Assembly (NCBI RefSeq): GCF_030272615.1
Contig: NC_081413.1
Span: forward strand, 722,699,649 to 722,763,648
DNA from: Cryptomeria japonica
Lineage: Eukaryota; Streptophyta; Pinopsida; Cupressales; Cupressaceae
Length of the DNA stretch: 64,000 bases
Direction of reading: 5' to 3'
The position numbers were made by a program, and so were the translations under genes. Below the pieces are notes generated by a model. It saw only the letters and a list, made by a program, of their open reading frames with translations. It did not search any database and was not told the DNA's origin. Below, one piece after another: positions 11,303 through 21,287 of the stretch (within the stretch, counting starts at the first letter, position 1; each line of letters starts with the position of its first letter).

Positions 11303-12522
11303 TTAGTTTGTCGGTTCAACAACTTCCACACTAGGTGCAGAAACCGGTTCTTCTTGAATTACTTCTTCTAGCTTCTTCTTCCAGGTTTTGTTCATATCCG
11401 CTTGAACAGTTTCAAAATCAATCATTCCTTCTGGAGTGACCGGTATGTCATCCGATATGCTCTTTCTACTTCTACAGAATCTTGCTGAATGATCCAGTTT
11501 GTTGCAATGATAGCAAACCATTCCAGGTGCTCTCCAAGGTCCATTATTCATGTTTCCATTCTTCCTTCTGCATGTTGTAGTAGTGTGACCGTGACCATGA
11601 CAAATCCAACAGTTTGCTCTCCATCTGGTTGTCGGTTGATGGCCACCGCTACCTGACTGATGATTATAGGTATTAAACTAGTTTGGGTTCTGGTTCCAAG
11701 AGGGTTCAGGAAAAAGTCCTTGATTCCTTTGAGGATACCTTCTGGTATTGTGCATGACAGACCTGCATTCAAATGCTCTATGCCCAAACTTGTTGCATGC
11801 ATAATAGTTACCATTGAATCTATTAGGTCTAGGCTTATCGTTTAGAAAACAAGGAAAATTATTGTAAGCCTTACTTCTACATACATTAGCAGTGTGTCCT
11901 TACTTTAGACAATTAAAGCAAACAGGTTTGAACTTTTGCTTACCTTTATCCTTTGGTGTCGGTTGTTTCTTTGATGCTCTATCTTTTGCTCCAGAGGTCT
12001 CAACTTCCTCACAATCAGAGAAACCAAGTCCATTGGTATTCTTTACCGGTTTAGCTGATTCAAGCTTTTGTTCTAGCTTGACAGTGCTCTTATTGAATTT
12101 GGCAATTATTTCCTTTGACTCAGTGAGTTCTTTGGAAATAGCAACATTGGATTCCTTCAAGGTTGCATTCTCAGAAATAGCCATGTTTAGTTCACCTTGC
12201 ACTTCTTCTTTTTCCATTTTGCTTTGTCTTTTACCAGATCTTCAGTTTTCCTCCGGTTCTCAAGCTCTTGACACATTCGGATAGTTAGTCCTTCCAACTC
12301 CTTTCTTAGGTTGGTATCGGATTCATTCAACTTTTCTACTTCTTGAATTAGGGCTTCCATGTCCGCTTCATCAAAAGAACTGTTTTCAGTTAGCTCCATC
12401 AGTTTTTCAGCATACTCTCTTCTTTTTGCCTGAGAGGCCTTATATTTGACCATAAGTTCATCATAGGCTTGCTCAAACTGAGTGAGCCGATGAGTAAGTT
12501 CCCTCACAGTGTATTCCCCCAT
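11303..12522 (-). pseudogene. Element A ORF1: gag-like coiled-coil protein with four zinc-knuckle positions
   Basis: The start is the ATG at 12522, 36 bp after the primer site, where gag normally begins. The first ~100 residues are heptad-like and Glu/Lys-rich. A one-base frame change near 12215 links to the frame 12217-11900. Stops at 11900 (TAA) and 11679 (TAG) interrupt an otherwise continuous frame ending at 11303. The C-terminal half carries four CCHC positions: CFNC...GHTANVC (spanned by the stop at 11900), YYAC...GHRAFEC (first Cys replaced by Tyr), CWICHGHGHTTTTC and CYHCNKLDHSARFC. Multiple knuckles indicate nucleic-acid binding as in nucleocapsid. No conventional capsid motif was recognised. 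Confidence 0.78.
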
Positions 12523-12557
12523 ATCTCTTCCCAAGTGGTTAGACTTATAGAAAGGTT

Positions 12558-12570
12558 GGCTCTGATACCA
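12558..12570 (-). other. Element A primer binding site (initiator Met tRNA)
   Basis: The minus strand reads TGGTATCAGAGCC, a full 13-nt match to the usual primer site, two bases from the LTR end. Confidence 0.93.
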
Positions 12571-12572
12571 AT

Positions 12573-13754
12573 TGATGAATACTAAGAGGGGGGGTGAATT
12601 AGTATACCAATATTTACTGTACTTAAACACTTTAACAGTCTAGTAGTAAACTGGTAAAACAGTTTAACAAACAAACCAATTAACGCACATGCAAACCAAA
12701 TAGCAAATAAGGCATTCACCAATAGAAGCACAATCACCATAACACAAGAGATTTTGACATGGAAACCCAAATGGGAAAAACCACGGTGAGATGAAACTCA
12801 CAAGTTACTATCTGCAGAATAGAAACCAGACCGGTTAAGGTTAGACCGCTTAAGGTCAAACCGGTTAAGGTCAGACCGGTTAAGGTCATACAATGTTCTT
12901 TATCAGAACAGATCCTATTAGGAATCTCAATCTCTGTTAGGAGATAAGTCCGATTAAAGACTACCTTGTGAGAGGATTTAAGATCCACAGATGTGAACCA
13001 CCTTGTTAGAGGATTTACAAAGGCTTTGCCAAGCCTACCCGGTTAAGGGTCTTCAAACTTGTCGAAGATGTAAGTAATCAACAAGTGAGTGATCTAGATA
13101 CTAGCACAGTATGCTTGGTTAGATCCATGAAAGCTCATTGTTAATGCATTTTGCATTACTTCGGTCTTCAGACGCTTCACACTCTGTTACTTCACACAGA
13201 CTTCCTCTTCTCTCCTATGATCGCTCATACAAAACTTATGCAATATTAAAAACCCTAATAACTACTAAAACCCTAGACATGATGTCCTTATAAAGGAAAT
13301 TGATTTCATGTCGGTCCAATAGGATTACATTGCAAGTTACTAGGTTCAGTGCATCTAGACATATTTGGTAACACGACACAAAAGCACTGCCAGAATGTCG
13401 GCACCACCAAATAATCGGTGGATGGTAACTCATCACAGAGTATTACCGGTTCATACAAAATACCAGTTTATGCAAAATACCGGTTACCAGTTTGACAAAA
13501 ATGAAGACTGGGAAATATGTGTTCTTCCGCTTTGATCCTTCGTACCGCTTGATATCCTCGAACCGCTTGATCTCTCTATGTCGCTTGAGATCGGTAAACA
13601 CTTTCTGCAAAACAACAGTAGTCTAAAGACTAACACATGATACCGGTTTGGAACAATTACCGATTGAGCATAATTCATACATTCAGAAAGTGATCTCATA
13701 GCAAGTGTGTGACCATCAATGACAATCACAACATAATCAGCAAAAATGCCAACA
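12573..13754 (-). repeat. Element A 5' LTR
   Basis: The 1,182-bp LTR runs from TGATGAAT to TGCCAACA on the plus strand and is followed by AATTG of the Gypsy LTR. On the minus strand a TTTATAAGG box lies near 13288-13298. A G-run starts near 12587 and the paired-hairpin motif is at about 12757-12813. A short tandem array is listed separately. Confidence 0.88.
12826..12891. repeat. Short tandem repeat, ACCGGTTAAGGTC unit
   Basis: Four to five imperfect 14-bp units (ACCGGTTAAGGTCA with small variants) lie in the transcribed part of the element A LTR. The same ACCGGTTAAGG motif recurs singly near 13040. Confidence 0.88.
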
Positions 13755-14192
13755 AATTGATCCCACTTCTTCTATTAATTAAATAAATCTTTATTTATTT
13801 AATTAATTCATTAACCTTTTCTACCCATGACACATGTCATTCATCTCTTAATTCCTACACTACCTACCCTCTCATTATTTTCTTATTTCCTCTACCTACC
13901 CTCTAATCATAGCCGACCATTTATCTTTTACACCTCTCAATCTTATCCCTCCATTTCTTATAGTGTCTTCTATATAAGGAGATGCTTCCTTCATTATCAA
14001 CCCTGATCAGTTAACTTCCTGACTACTCTACGCTTTCAAACTTTCATATGTGATCAAGCCTACTTTCAACCACATTTTTGTTCTTTGTTGAGCTCTTGTG
14101 CATGTATAAAAATCTAAGAGAAAATATATCAAGCAAGATCAATGGAGATAGGAAGAATGGAGATCCAAACCCCATTGGACATGTGATGGTAT
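13755..14192 (+). repeat. Gypsy-1 5' LTR, remaining 3' portion
   Basis: This is closely similar to 29303-29736 along its whole length, with scattered substitutions. It includes a TATATAAGGAGATGC promoter motif at about 13972-13986. The first ~205 bp of the LTR lie on the other side of element A, beyond the window. Similarity ends at GTGATGGTAT, before a recognisable LTR end, so the LTR terminus and primer site appear deleted here. Confidence 0.85.
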
Positions 14193-14236
14193 CCTATAAA
14201 CATCTAGTCTCCCACATCTTGGTCAATACCTATTTT

Positions 14237-16347
14237 ATGGTTAAAACCCGTTCCCAAAAATCTAGGAGAGAAGCTAAAGAGGCTCAAGAGTCCGCAAACA
14301 TGAGTGCCTATGAGTATGACAATGATGTCTTTTTCAATTCTGATCATACTACATTACCTGACATGGATGCCTATAGAAACATTCAAAATGTTGAGAACAT
14401 GGATAACACAAACAACAATGATACACACAATGACAATATGGACAACTTTTCCGTACATTCAGCAGAAGTGAAAGACTCTATCATGGATCCCCATTTTCAT
14501 AGATTGGTTGAAGAAATAATGAGGAGAGATAGACAATATTTCTTACAAGTGATGGCACAAAGTGGAACCAAGATCCCTCATGATTTTTACATGTCTCAAA
14601 TAATGGAAAATCAACCTTTGCAACAACCTCACCCCAACATGGATCAAAGGAGGCCTAATAGTGGAGACAATATAGGACCATATCTTGTGCCTGAATCACC
14701 ATCATCTCTGTTTCAAAAACCTAAGGTCCCATACACACATGGTCAAGCATATGATACTCACCTTCGTAGACCATTATGGAGGTCTTATGCAGAAAAATAT
14801 ACTCAATCACATACCAATGCTAAGGACCAACCACCAAAGCAATTGGATATCCATAGGCATGATGAAAATTTGGACACAAGGAAACTCCGTGTCAAATTTG
14901 GGGGCAACACATTAGAACAAACTCATGACATACCTGTAGAGTATGGTATATCTGTTCCTCATCATGACTCTATACCAAGTGGTCCTTATACGCAACATCA
15001 TTATAGACCTCCTCCATATGAACATGTGTATGATCAATACCATCCATATATGCAACATGCTCCTCCTCCACCCGGTGGTTTAGGCATGGGGTATGGTCCA
15101 AGAAGTCAGTCTCCACCTAAGAACAATTTGGAACAACAAATTAAGGATTTACAAAAGAAAATGGAGGACATAAATACACCGAAGCCAACTTACACAATGA
15201 GAGACATATGTCCCTATCCATTTGACAAGAGCATTCCAATGCCTCCTTTTCCTACACATTTCGTGACACCTAAGTTTGATAAGTACAGAGGAAAAGGGGA
15301 TCCTAAAGCACATATCAGGCAGTTTTCATAGCTTGCATTGAAGTGGCAATAGAAGAGACATATTTGATGAGATTATTCCCACAGAGCTTAGGTGATCAAG
15401 CTATGGAATGGTTCTCCCAACTCCCACCTGGAATTAAGTCTTGGGGTGATCTAGCAAAAGCATTTATCCAAGATTTCTCATACAACATAGAGACAGATAT
15501 ATCAGTCACTACTTTGTGCAACACCAAACAAAAGGATGGAGAATCTTTTTCATCATTTTTACAAAGATGGAGAAATCTAGCCAGCAGATGCTCTTGTGAA
15601 ATTCCACAAAAACAAATGGTAGAGATGTTCACCCAAAATGTTAACAAAGACATTGGTTATGATCTAAGAAAAGCTTGTTTGTCCACCTTCAAGGATGCCA
15701 TTGAAAAAGGCTTAGCAACATAAAAGGTCCTAATTGAGCAAGGCATCGTCAAAATATTCAAAGAAAACAAAGAGGACTTTAAAGGAAAAGACAAGCCAAG
15801 ATTTTGGAATAAAAACAAGAACACAGTCAATCACGGTGTTGTTGATGCCAATACAGTATGACCCAAAATTATTTTTTCTGGATCAAGCTCTACAAACAAT
15901 CAAGTGAATACTCAAACAACTTCCAAGTCACGAAGGAAGTACACCCCATTGGGAGAACCACTTGAGTTAGCTTTCAAAAAGCTAGTGGCAAACAAAATAA
16001 CAACAATTCCAGATCTGCCTCCATATGAGCCAAAGGTCAAACCAAATTGGTGGAATGACGATAAATATTGTGAATATCACAAGAGCAAGGGACATAAAAT
16101 AGGAAATTGTCATCAGCTGAAGAACATCATACAAGATCTTATTGATAGAGGTGACGTTGAGATTGAAGGACACTCATCCAATCAAGAACATGTAATGTTT
16201 AAAGAACCATTCCCAAAACATGACAAGGGAAAAGCCAAAGCCATAGATGAGAAGACCAACTATACCAGAGCATCCTATAACTATGATTCAACTGTCAATC
16301 ACATTTCGATGGACAATTATGTCTCTACCATTATCATCAAAGACTAA
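14237..16347 (+). pseudogene. Gypsy-1 gag (damaged)
   Basis: The start is taken at the ATG at 14237 (MVKTRSQKSRREAKEAQ), because basic, Gln/Glu-rich starts are typical of Gypsy gag. The N-terminal half is hydrophilic and Pro/His/Asn-rich. PKFDKYRGKGDPKAHIRQF (ending near 15329) marks the start of the Retrotrans_gag domain. One missing base near 15325 shifts the frame to 15343-15723, which contains MEWFSQLPPGIKSWGDLAKAF and LQRWRNLA. Stops follow at 15721 (TAA), 15859 (TGA) and 16345 (TAA), all in the same frame. A single knuckle-like motif, CEYHKSKGHKIGNC, is at about 16068-16110. The protein is not producible without suppression of several stops. Confidence 0.9.
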
Positions 16348-17147
16348 ACACCTGAAAATTCTACCCAAAGACCCAAGGTTGTCCTAAAAGGCATTGGATC
16401 TTCTTCCGAACCTACCTCTGAATGTAATGTTACAACCCGTCGAGGTAAATTTACTTTGCAAGGTGCTCCAGCTAAAAACATCGCTTCCTCATCAACCAAA
16501 CCTGAGTACGATCTGGTAGAACAGTTAGGGAAGACACCCACACTTATCTCAATCCTTGAACTCTTACGCATATCCCCTGCACATAAGGTCATTCTTGACA
16601 AAAATTTGAGAGACACTTCTGTCCCCACTGATCTGAACATGGACCAGTTTCAAGCTATGGTGGGATACCTTTCCGTTCTACACTCCCTTACATTCACAGA
16701 AGCTGACGACGCCTTCGTGAGTCAACCACATAATGCACCTTTACACATTGAAGCCTTCCTACACAAACATCGAATAAAACAAGTCTTGATAGATGAGGAG
16801 CTAGTCTCAATATATATATTTTGAACACAATAATACAATTGGGATATTAAGACAAAGTTGTGAATGCTACAAACAAAATTACCATCAAAGCATATGATGA
16901 TGAAGAGCATTCATCTAAGGGCACAATAACCTTACCTCTTAGAGTGGGGCCAATTACAAAAGATGTGGTTTGTCAAGTCCTAGACCTTGATCTCACATAC
17001 AACATACTCTTGGGACGCCCATGGATTCATGATATGAGAGCTATTCCTTCTACATATCATTGATGTATCAAGTTTCCACACAATGGATTTGAAGTGACTG
17101 TCAAAGCTGATCCAAATCCATTCATATATTGCAACAATTTGTGACCT
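16348..17147 (+). pseudogene. Gypsy-1 retropepsin-like protease region (damaged)
   Basis: After the gag stop the frame runs through TTRRGKFTLQGAP and QVLIDE, the position of the aspartic protease active-site strand. A frame change and stops near 16795-16860 destroy the canonical D(S/G)G loop. The downstream flap and hydrophobic strand are intact at 16860-17063, with ITLPLRVGP and NILLGRPWIHDMRAIPSTYH, typical of Gypsy proteases. The next stop is at 17061. Confidence 0.85.
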
Positions 17148-18341
17148 AGATCAGAAATAACAATTCCAGTTAATAGAGAAGCAATTCCTTCATCAACATA
17201 TGTGGATCCAAAATCCTTGAAAGCTTCTACATCAAAACAAGCAGAGATCAAAGAAAAGTTCAAGATTAAAGACATGGGATGTGGTGAGTATATCTTTCAT
17301 GTTGATCAACTCCCACTATCTCCTAAGGTATTCAGTCGACAGGAACAATCTATAAACAATTTGAAATGCCAAGAAATTGGGTGTGAATGACCTAGTGTTG
17401 TGGCTACTAAGTCTGAATGCAAATCTCCTCTAGTGGTGCAAGCATCTCTTGATATCAATAGTCCTAAGAGTGGTTTCAGTGAAGAATCTATTGAGTGTAT
17501 CACCAGCCCTCTTGAGAACTCACATAGCCTTACCATTTCATCCACTCATTCCATTTCCACTTCTCTCCCAGACTTGGATCATCAAGAATCACAAAAGCCC
17601 TTACTAATCAGGGATCAAAAATCAAGCTTTGAAAAGAAAAATCTAAAAGTGAAAAATAAAGAAAAGTCCTTTAGTACAAATAAAAATCAAAAGCTACTAG
17701 ACTCTGCAAAAATCAAGGTCAAGGATAAAAATCCTATGAAAGAAAAAGAGCAAGAGATGATCTCCCCTAATATCAAAATAACTAGGGGCAAAAGCTCTAA
17801 AATTTCAAGTGAAAAAGCATACTTGTTGATCCTAACTCTCCATCATGCTATCCTACTTTCACTTCTTTTCACTATCATAAGCGTTCATCACTCATCCACT
17901 TGTTCCACACATCCTTTCCCTTCTGACGATACATCATGGACCTTTAAGGGAGCTTCCTCGAGGGACTTTGTTGTCAGGGATGCCCAAACTTTTTTATGTG
18001 ACACGCATATGGGCCTACGTAGTCCACACATTAGTAATTCTATCTCAGTTCCTTTATCAAGGAAGATAGTTGCTCGAGCTACATACCATTTAGTCAAGGA
18101 ATGTCACAATTACAATCACAAGGTAAAGCCTCGCACATTTGAGGTGGGTGACTTAGTTCTCAAGGAAAATCCTAAAATTCAACAAGACAGAGAGAAGAAG
18201 GGCAAGTTCGAACCAAATTGGCTTGGTCCTTACATCATTACAACAGCCTATGGATCCAGTGCATATCAGCTCTCAACTCCAGATGGCGAACCTTTGGAGG
18301 ATCCTATCAACAACATGCACCTTTGCAGGTTTTACACATAG
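17148..18341 (+). pseudogene. Gypsy-1 linker plus integrase C-terminal domain, RT/RNase H/IN core absent
   Basis: A Ser/Lys-rich linker (17148-17820; stop at 17388, then open from 17400) is followed by a hydrophobic stretch (AYLLILTLHHAILLSLLFTI). A segment with SSRDFVVRDAQTF then leads into NYNHKVKPRTFEVGDLVLKEN and KFEPNWLGPYII...YQLSTPDGEPL. The last part is the C-terminal tail of a Gypsy integrase. In an intact element about 1,000 residues of reverse transcriptase, RNase H and integrase core would lie in between. The fused frame is 313 codons long and open, so it could still be translated. The hydrophobic stretch might act as a membrane segment, but may equally be a frame accident. Confidence 0.8.
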
Positions 18342-18402
18342 CTCTTCAGAGTATCTTAATTCAAAAATGCAAAAAAATCATAAACATAAAAAATCGTTAC
18401 TT

Positions 18403-18545
18403 GGTGAAAACCTGGCAAACAGGCGCCTTGTGACACAAAAAATAAAATAAAAAATTGAAAAACAGAAAACAATTCGTCCAATGGTGAAAACCACTTCGGT
18501 GGCGCCTTGGGAAAGTACCATGGTGAAAACCGGGTCACTGGCGCC
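18403..18545 (+). ncRNA. Three related hairpins downstream of Gypsy-1 pol remnant
   Basis: Copies at 18403-18427, 18483-18506 and 18522-18545 share the plan GGTG-AAAA-(4-bp stem with 4-5 nt loop)-CGCC. The stems are CCTG/CAGG, CCAC/GTGG (loop TTCG) and CCGG/CTGG (one G-T pair). Outer GGTG pairs with CGCC. Stem bases change together while AAAA and CGCC stay fixed, which suggests selection on RNA shape. The function is unknown; a 3' region signal for packaging or processing is possible. Confidence 0.5.
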
Positions 18546-18621
18546 ATGTGTAGAGACATTTCTCCTCCCTCCTTCAGGATTCACTTTCATCTTTTCACTT
18601 CGCACACACTCACAACCTATC

Positions 18622-18913
18622 CATCCATAATAAACTTATCCACTCCCATCATGGCTTGTTATTGATCTACCCAAGATTGGTTAGCCATTCATAATAATCC
18701 CTCATTTTCACCTTTTTCCATCCATAATAAATCAGCTCCTATATGTGGCTAAGACAAATCCTACGTCTAGTGATGGGTGTGGAACTGAGAGCATCACACG
18801 TTTTGAGGAGTACATTTTCTTCCAATTTTCTTCAATCTATCCGCGCACAATCCATAATAAAGCAACATTTGCATCGTCGATCCGCAATAAAGTTCCATCT
18901 TCTCCGCAATAAA
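18622..18913 (+). repeat. Array of TCC(A/G)YAATAAA motifs (poly(A)-signal-like)
   Basis: AATAAA follows a TCCAT or TCCGC context at 18629, 18726, 18856, 18886 and 18908, with a variant AATAAT at 18693. Six repeats within 290 bp in the sense orientation downstream of pol could act as internal polyadenylation signals. They may simply be decayed repeats. Confidence 0.55.
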
Positions 18914-19178
18914 GTATCAGTTTCATGGATTCACTCAGTTTCAGATGAGACACAGTAGCAACAATGGGCTTCAACAAATCAAATCTTTCAACAGACTCAG
19001 ACAACATTATGGTTCAGTGCTATCTATCCTTTTTGTGAAATTAAACATTGTGACCACAATCAAATAAGACTTATACAAGTGACAAGAGATACTAAACTTG
19101 AGGACTACAATGGATATTGGTGTCGATTCTTGGTTTTCTTTTGATTTTATCTTTCTGGTGACATGTCTTTTAGCTTTT

Positions 19179-19954
19179 CCAGGATGTCTCTGACTAGAGA
19201 TTTTATCTCCAGGATGTCTTTGACTAGAAAGGCGAGGATAGGGTATCGTCACCTATTTTTCTTTGTTGTCTATGGATCCTCTCTTAGTAATGCTATGACT
19301 TGTCCAAGGATATTAGGACACTGTGAGTCTAGTGTGAACTGGGGCCTTCCTTGTTTGTAATTGTCTGATCTCCATGCAAACGGGTACAATGACTCTCCGG
19401 GTCGAACATATGTCTCGATTGTCATAACCTATTTTACCATAATAAAGCTCAATGATGATAACGCACAAGAAGCTCTTTCACTTTCATATCTTCTATCTTT
19501 CATCCCCCTTTCTTTATTGACTTCCATCGTCCTTCTTGAGTCCGTGTAGCTTGCTATCACACGACTGAGTATAATGACACACCAAAAATATCTGCATTTC
19601 ATATAGTTGCACCTACATTACCACATATTAGTGTTTCATACATACATATAGGTATCACAATCGCATCACATCCTGCACACAACACATATTAGCACATTTT
19701 ACATTTTCATCATGTAAATAGTCATTTGCATTATCATATTCATCTGCATTTCATACATTCACATTTGCATCATGCATAACATATTAAAAACATAAAAGAA
19801 CAAAAATATTGCATTCCATCATGTATATATTTGCATCCATATCATAAGCATCACATAGGTACACATGCATATAGCTGCCGCAATGATGAATCATCTCATA
19901 TATATATATCAAAATCATAAGTGTCATGATACAATGATGTCAAAATACATATGG
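19179..19954 (+). other. Gypsy-1 3' non-coding region
   Basis: Two direct copies of CCAGGATGTCTYTGACTAGA occur at 19179-19198 and 19209-19228. From about 19560 to 19900 the sequence is a low-complexity run rich in CAT, GCAT and CACAT. No convincing plus-strand ORF was seen. Confidence 0.6.
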
Positions 19955-20419
19955 CTACATAGCCAACCCTCGTGTCACCCTATCTGGATAGAGGAACCCA
20001 CTGATCACTCTTTCCAACACTGTTGGTAGTGCTAATCTTGTCTATGTCATGGTATCCCAAGCCACGTGTCCAACCCTCATCTCCAGTCCTGGATCCTGAA
20101 ACACTCATCTCAGTGCATCCCTGTCTCCCTCTCGATCGTAAGGAACTAACTCCCCAACGATCAGTATCCTCAGTATCCTATACACATCCTCCAAGGTGAT
20201 TGTCATCTCACCCATCAACAAATCAAAACTATAAGTCTCTAAGTGCCATCTCTCAGCCAACGCAGTCAGCAACCCCATGTTCGCCCGAAACTCATGCACA
20301 TACAAAATATGTCGCAGGCCCATAGCCTGAACTGCGGCTCTCTTCTTGACTATCAGCTCTGATTGCAAACTCCGAGTCGATGGGAATCTCTCTTGTGACT
20401 CTAGCATAGGTAGGTCCTC
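19955..20419 (-). pseudogene. Antisense PMD gene, exon 2
   Basis: On the minus strand a splice acceptor TGACTGCAG ends at 20420. The exon starts GAG GAC CTA CCT ATG and encodes LPMLESQERFPS, then GLRHILYVHEF, LLTALAERWHLETYSFDLL and GEMTITLEDVYRILRI. This is the signature of the plant mobile domain (PMD), found in plant transposable elements and in MAIN/MAIL1-type proteins. A TGA at 20105-20107 ends the open part. The frame then continues with VFQDPGLEMRVGHVAWDTMT, a TAG, and a segment ending at 19955. The coding order is opposite to Gypsy gag-pol. The gene is decayed here but its exon structure is clear. Confidence 0.8.
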
Positions 20420-20452
20420 CTGCAGTCAAGCAAATCAACTGTGTCAGTCAAA

Positions 20453-20722
20453 GTGGCATTCCCTGTTCATCACAAAATGTTGCTTTTTTATCCTAGTGCT
20501 TATATCTATCATATGACACTCTATCCTAGTGGCACTCCCTGTTCATCACAAAGTGTTGCTTTTTATCCTAGTGGTACTCCCTGTTCATCACAAAGTACTA
20601 CGTTTTTGCACTCCCTGTTCATCACAAAGTGCTGCCCTTTTTAGTACTCCCTGTTCATCACAAAGTACTGCTTTTTTATCCTAGTAGCATTCCTTGTTCA
20701 TCACAAAGTGCTGCTTTGATCC
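20453..20722. repeat. Minisatellite in the PMD intron
   Basis: Six copies of CCCTGTTCATCACAAAGT start at 20461, 20537, 20579, 20612, 20648 and 20692. They are spaced 33-76 bp apart and linked by TTTTTATCCTAGTGG-like spacers. Copia-2 inserted at the end of the last unit. Confidence 0.93.
20718..20722. repeat. Target site duplication GATCC, left of Copia-2
   Basis: Identical to 28278-28282 on the other side of Copia-2. Confidence 0.94.
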
Positions 20723-20908
20723 TGAAAGGAAATAAAAGAGCAAGGAAAGGAAAATTGATCCAAGAAAGTTTATGATGAAGTAATTGTTACCATGAGAAAA
20801 GCAAAGACCTTAGAGCATCACCCAAATGTGAAGAAGGAGGCACAAGAACTTTTGAAAGGGGAAAAGCAAAGAAAAACCCCTTGTGATATTATGAATGAGG
20901 CAATGCCT

Positions 20909-20964
<56 letters not shown>

Positions 20965-21269
20965 AAGAAGCTCTTTACAATATTGTCATTAAGAAGAAAT
21001 GAGAGAGGAGGCATCTCTTAAATACAGATGAGGAGAGGAGTTACAAAGTAACTCCAAATCTATGAATGCCACCATTCATAAAATGTGTGTGCCATGTGTC
21101 CACATCCTCTTATGGAGGAAATCTAATATTCCTTAATAAAGGAAAATAAAAGAAATGACTTGTCCTCACACATGTACTAAAGGACAAATTACATGTAGGA
21201 ATTCCAAAGGAATATCCTAAATTAAATAAAAAATAAACCTAAGCTAAGTAAAGATTAAATATTCTAACA
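20723..21269 (-). repeat. Copia-2 3' LTR
   Basis: Runs from TGAAAGGA to TTCTAACA on the plus strand and contains a GA run at 20915-20963 (49 nt). The polypurine tract follows at 21270. Confidence 0.96.
20915..20963. repeat. GA dinucleotide microsatellite in Copia-2 3' LTR
   Basis: About 24 GA units. The counterpart in the other LTR (27927-27971) is 4 nt shorter, so the microsatellite has changed length since insertion. Confidence 0.97.
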
Positions 21270-21287
21270 CCCCCCCTTAAGCTTTAC
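21270..21287 (-). other. Copia-2 polypurine tract
   Basis: The minus strand reads AAAGCTTAAGGGGGGG next to the 3' LTR start TGTTAGAA. Confidence 0.88.

Larger units (their letters stand above)
1..13754 (-). mobile_element. Element A: large LTR element without visible pol, 3' end beyond the window
   Basis: In minus-strand order the element has a 5' LTR (13754-12573), a Met-tRNA primer site (12570-12558), ORF1 (12522-11303) and ORF2 (10863 leftwards to base 1). ORF2 is interrupted by Copia-1 (2567-10256). The LTR starts TG and ends CA on its coding strand. No protease, integrase or reverse transcriptase motif is visible in any frame of the non-nested part, so the element is probably mobilised in trans; a pol beyond the left edge cannot be excluded. 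The right end abuts Gypsy LTR sequence exactly, so element A inserted into that LTR. The presumed target duplication is AATTG at 13755-13759, with its partner outside the window. Confidence 0.75.

Noticed and set aside
12734-12988. Frame with repeated LTLTGLT residues
   Set aside because: Produced by the 14-bp tandem repeat in the element A LTR; not a protein.
14170-14200. Possible spliced or retro-copied Gypsy-1 5' LTR because similarity to the 3' LTR stops at GATGGTAT
   Set aside because: GT is at the break in one copy, but there is no acceptor and similarity does not end at an exon-like boundary. A simple deletion is more likely.
20915-20992. Glu/Arg dipeptide run in a short ORF
   Set aside because: It is translation of the GA microsatellite in an LTR.
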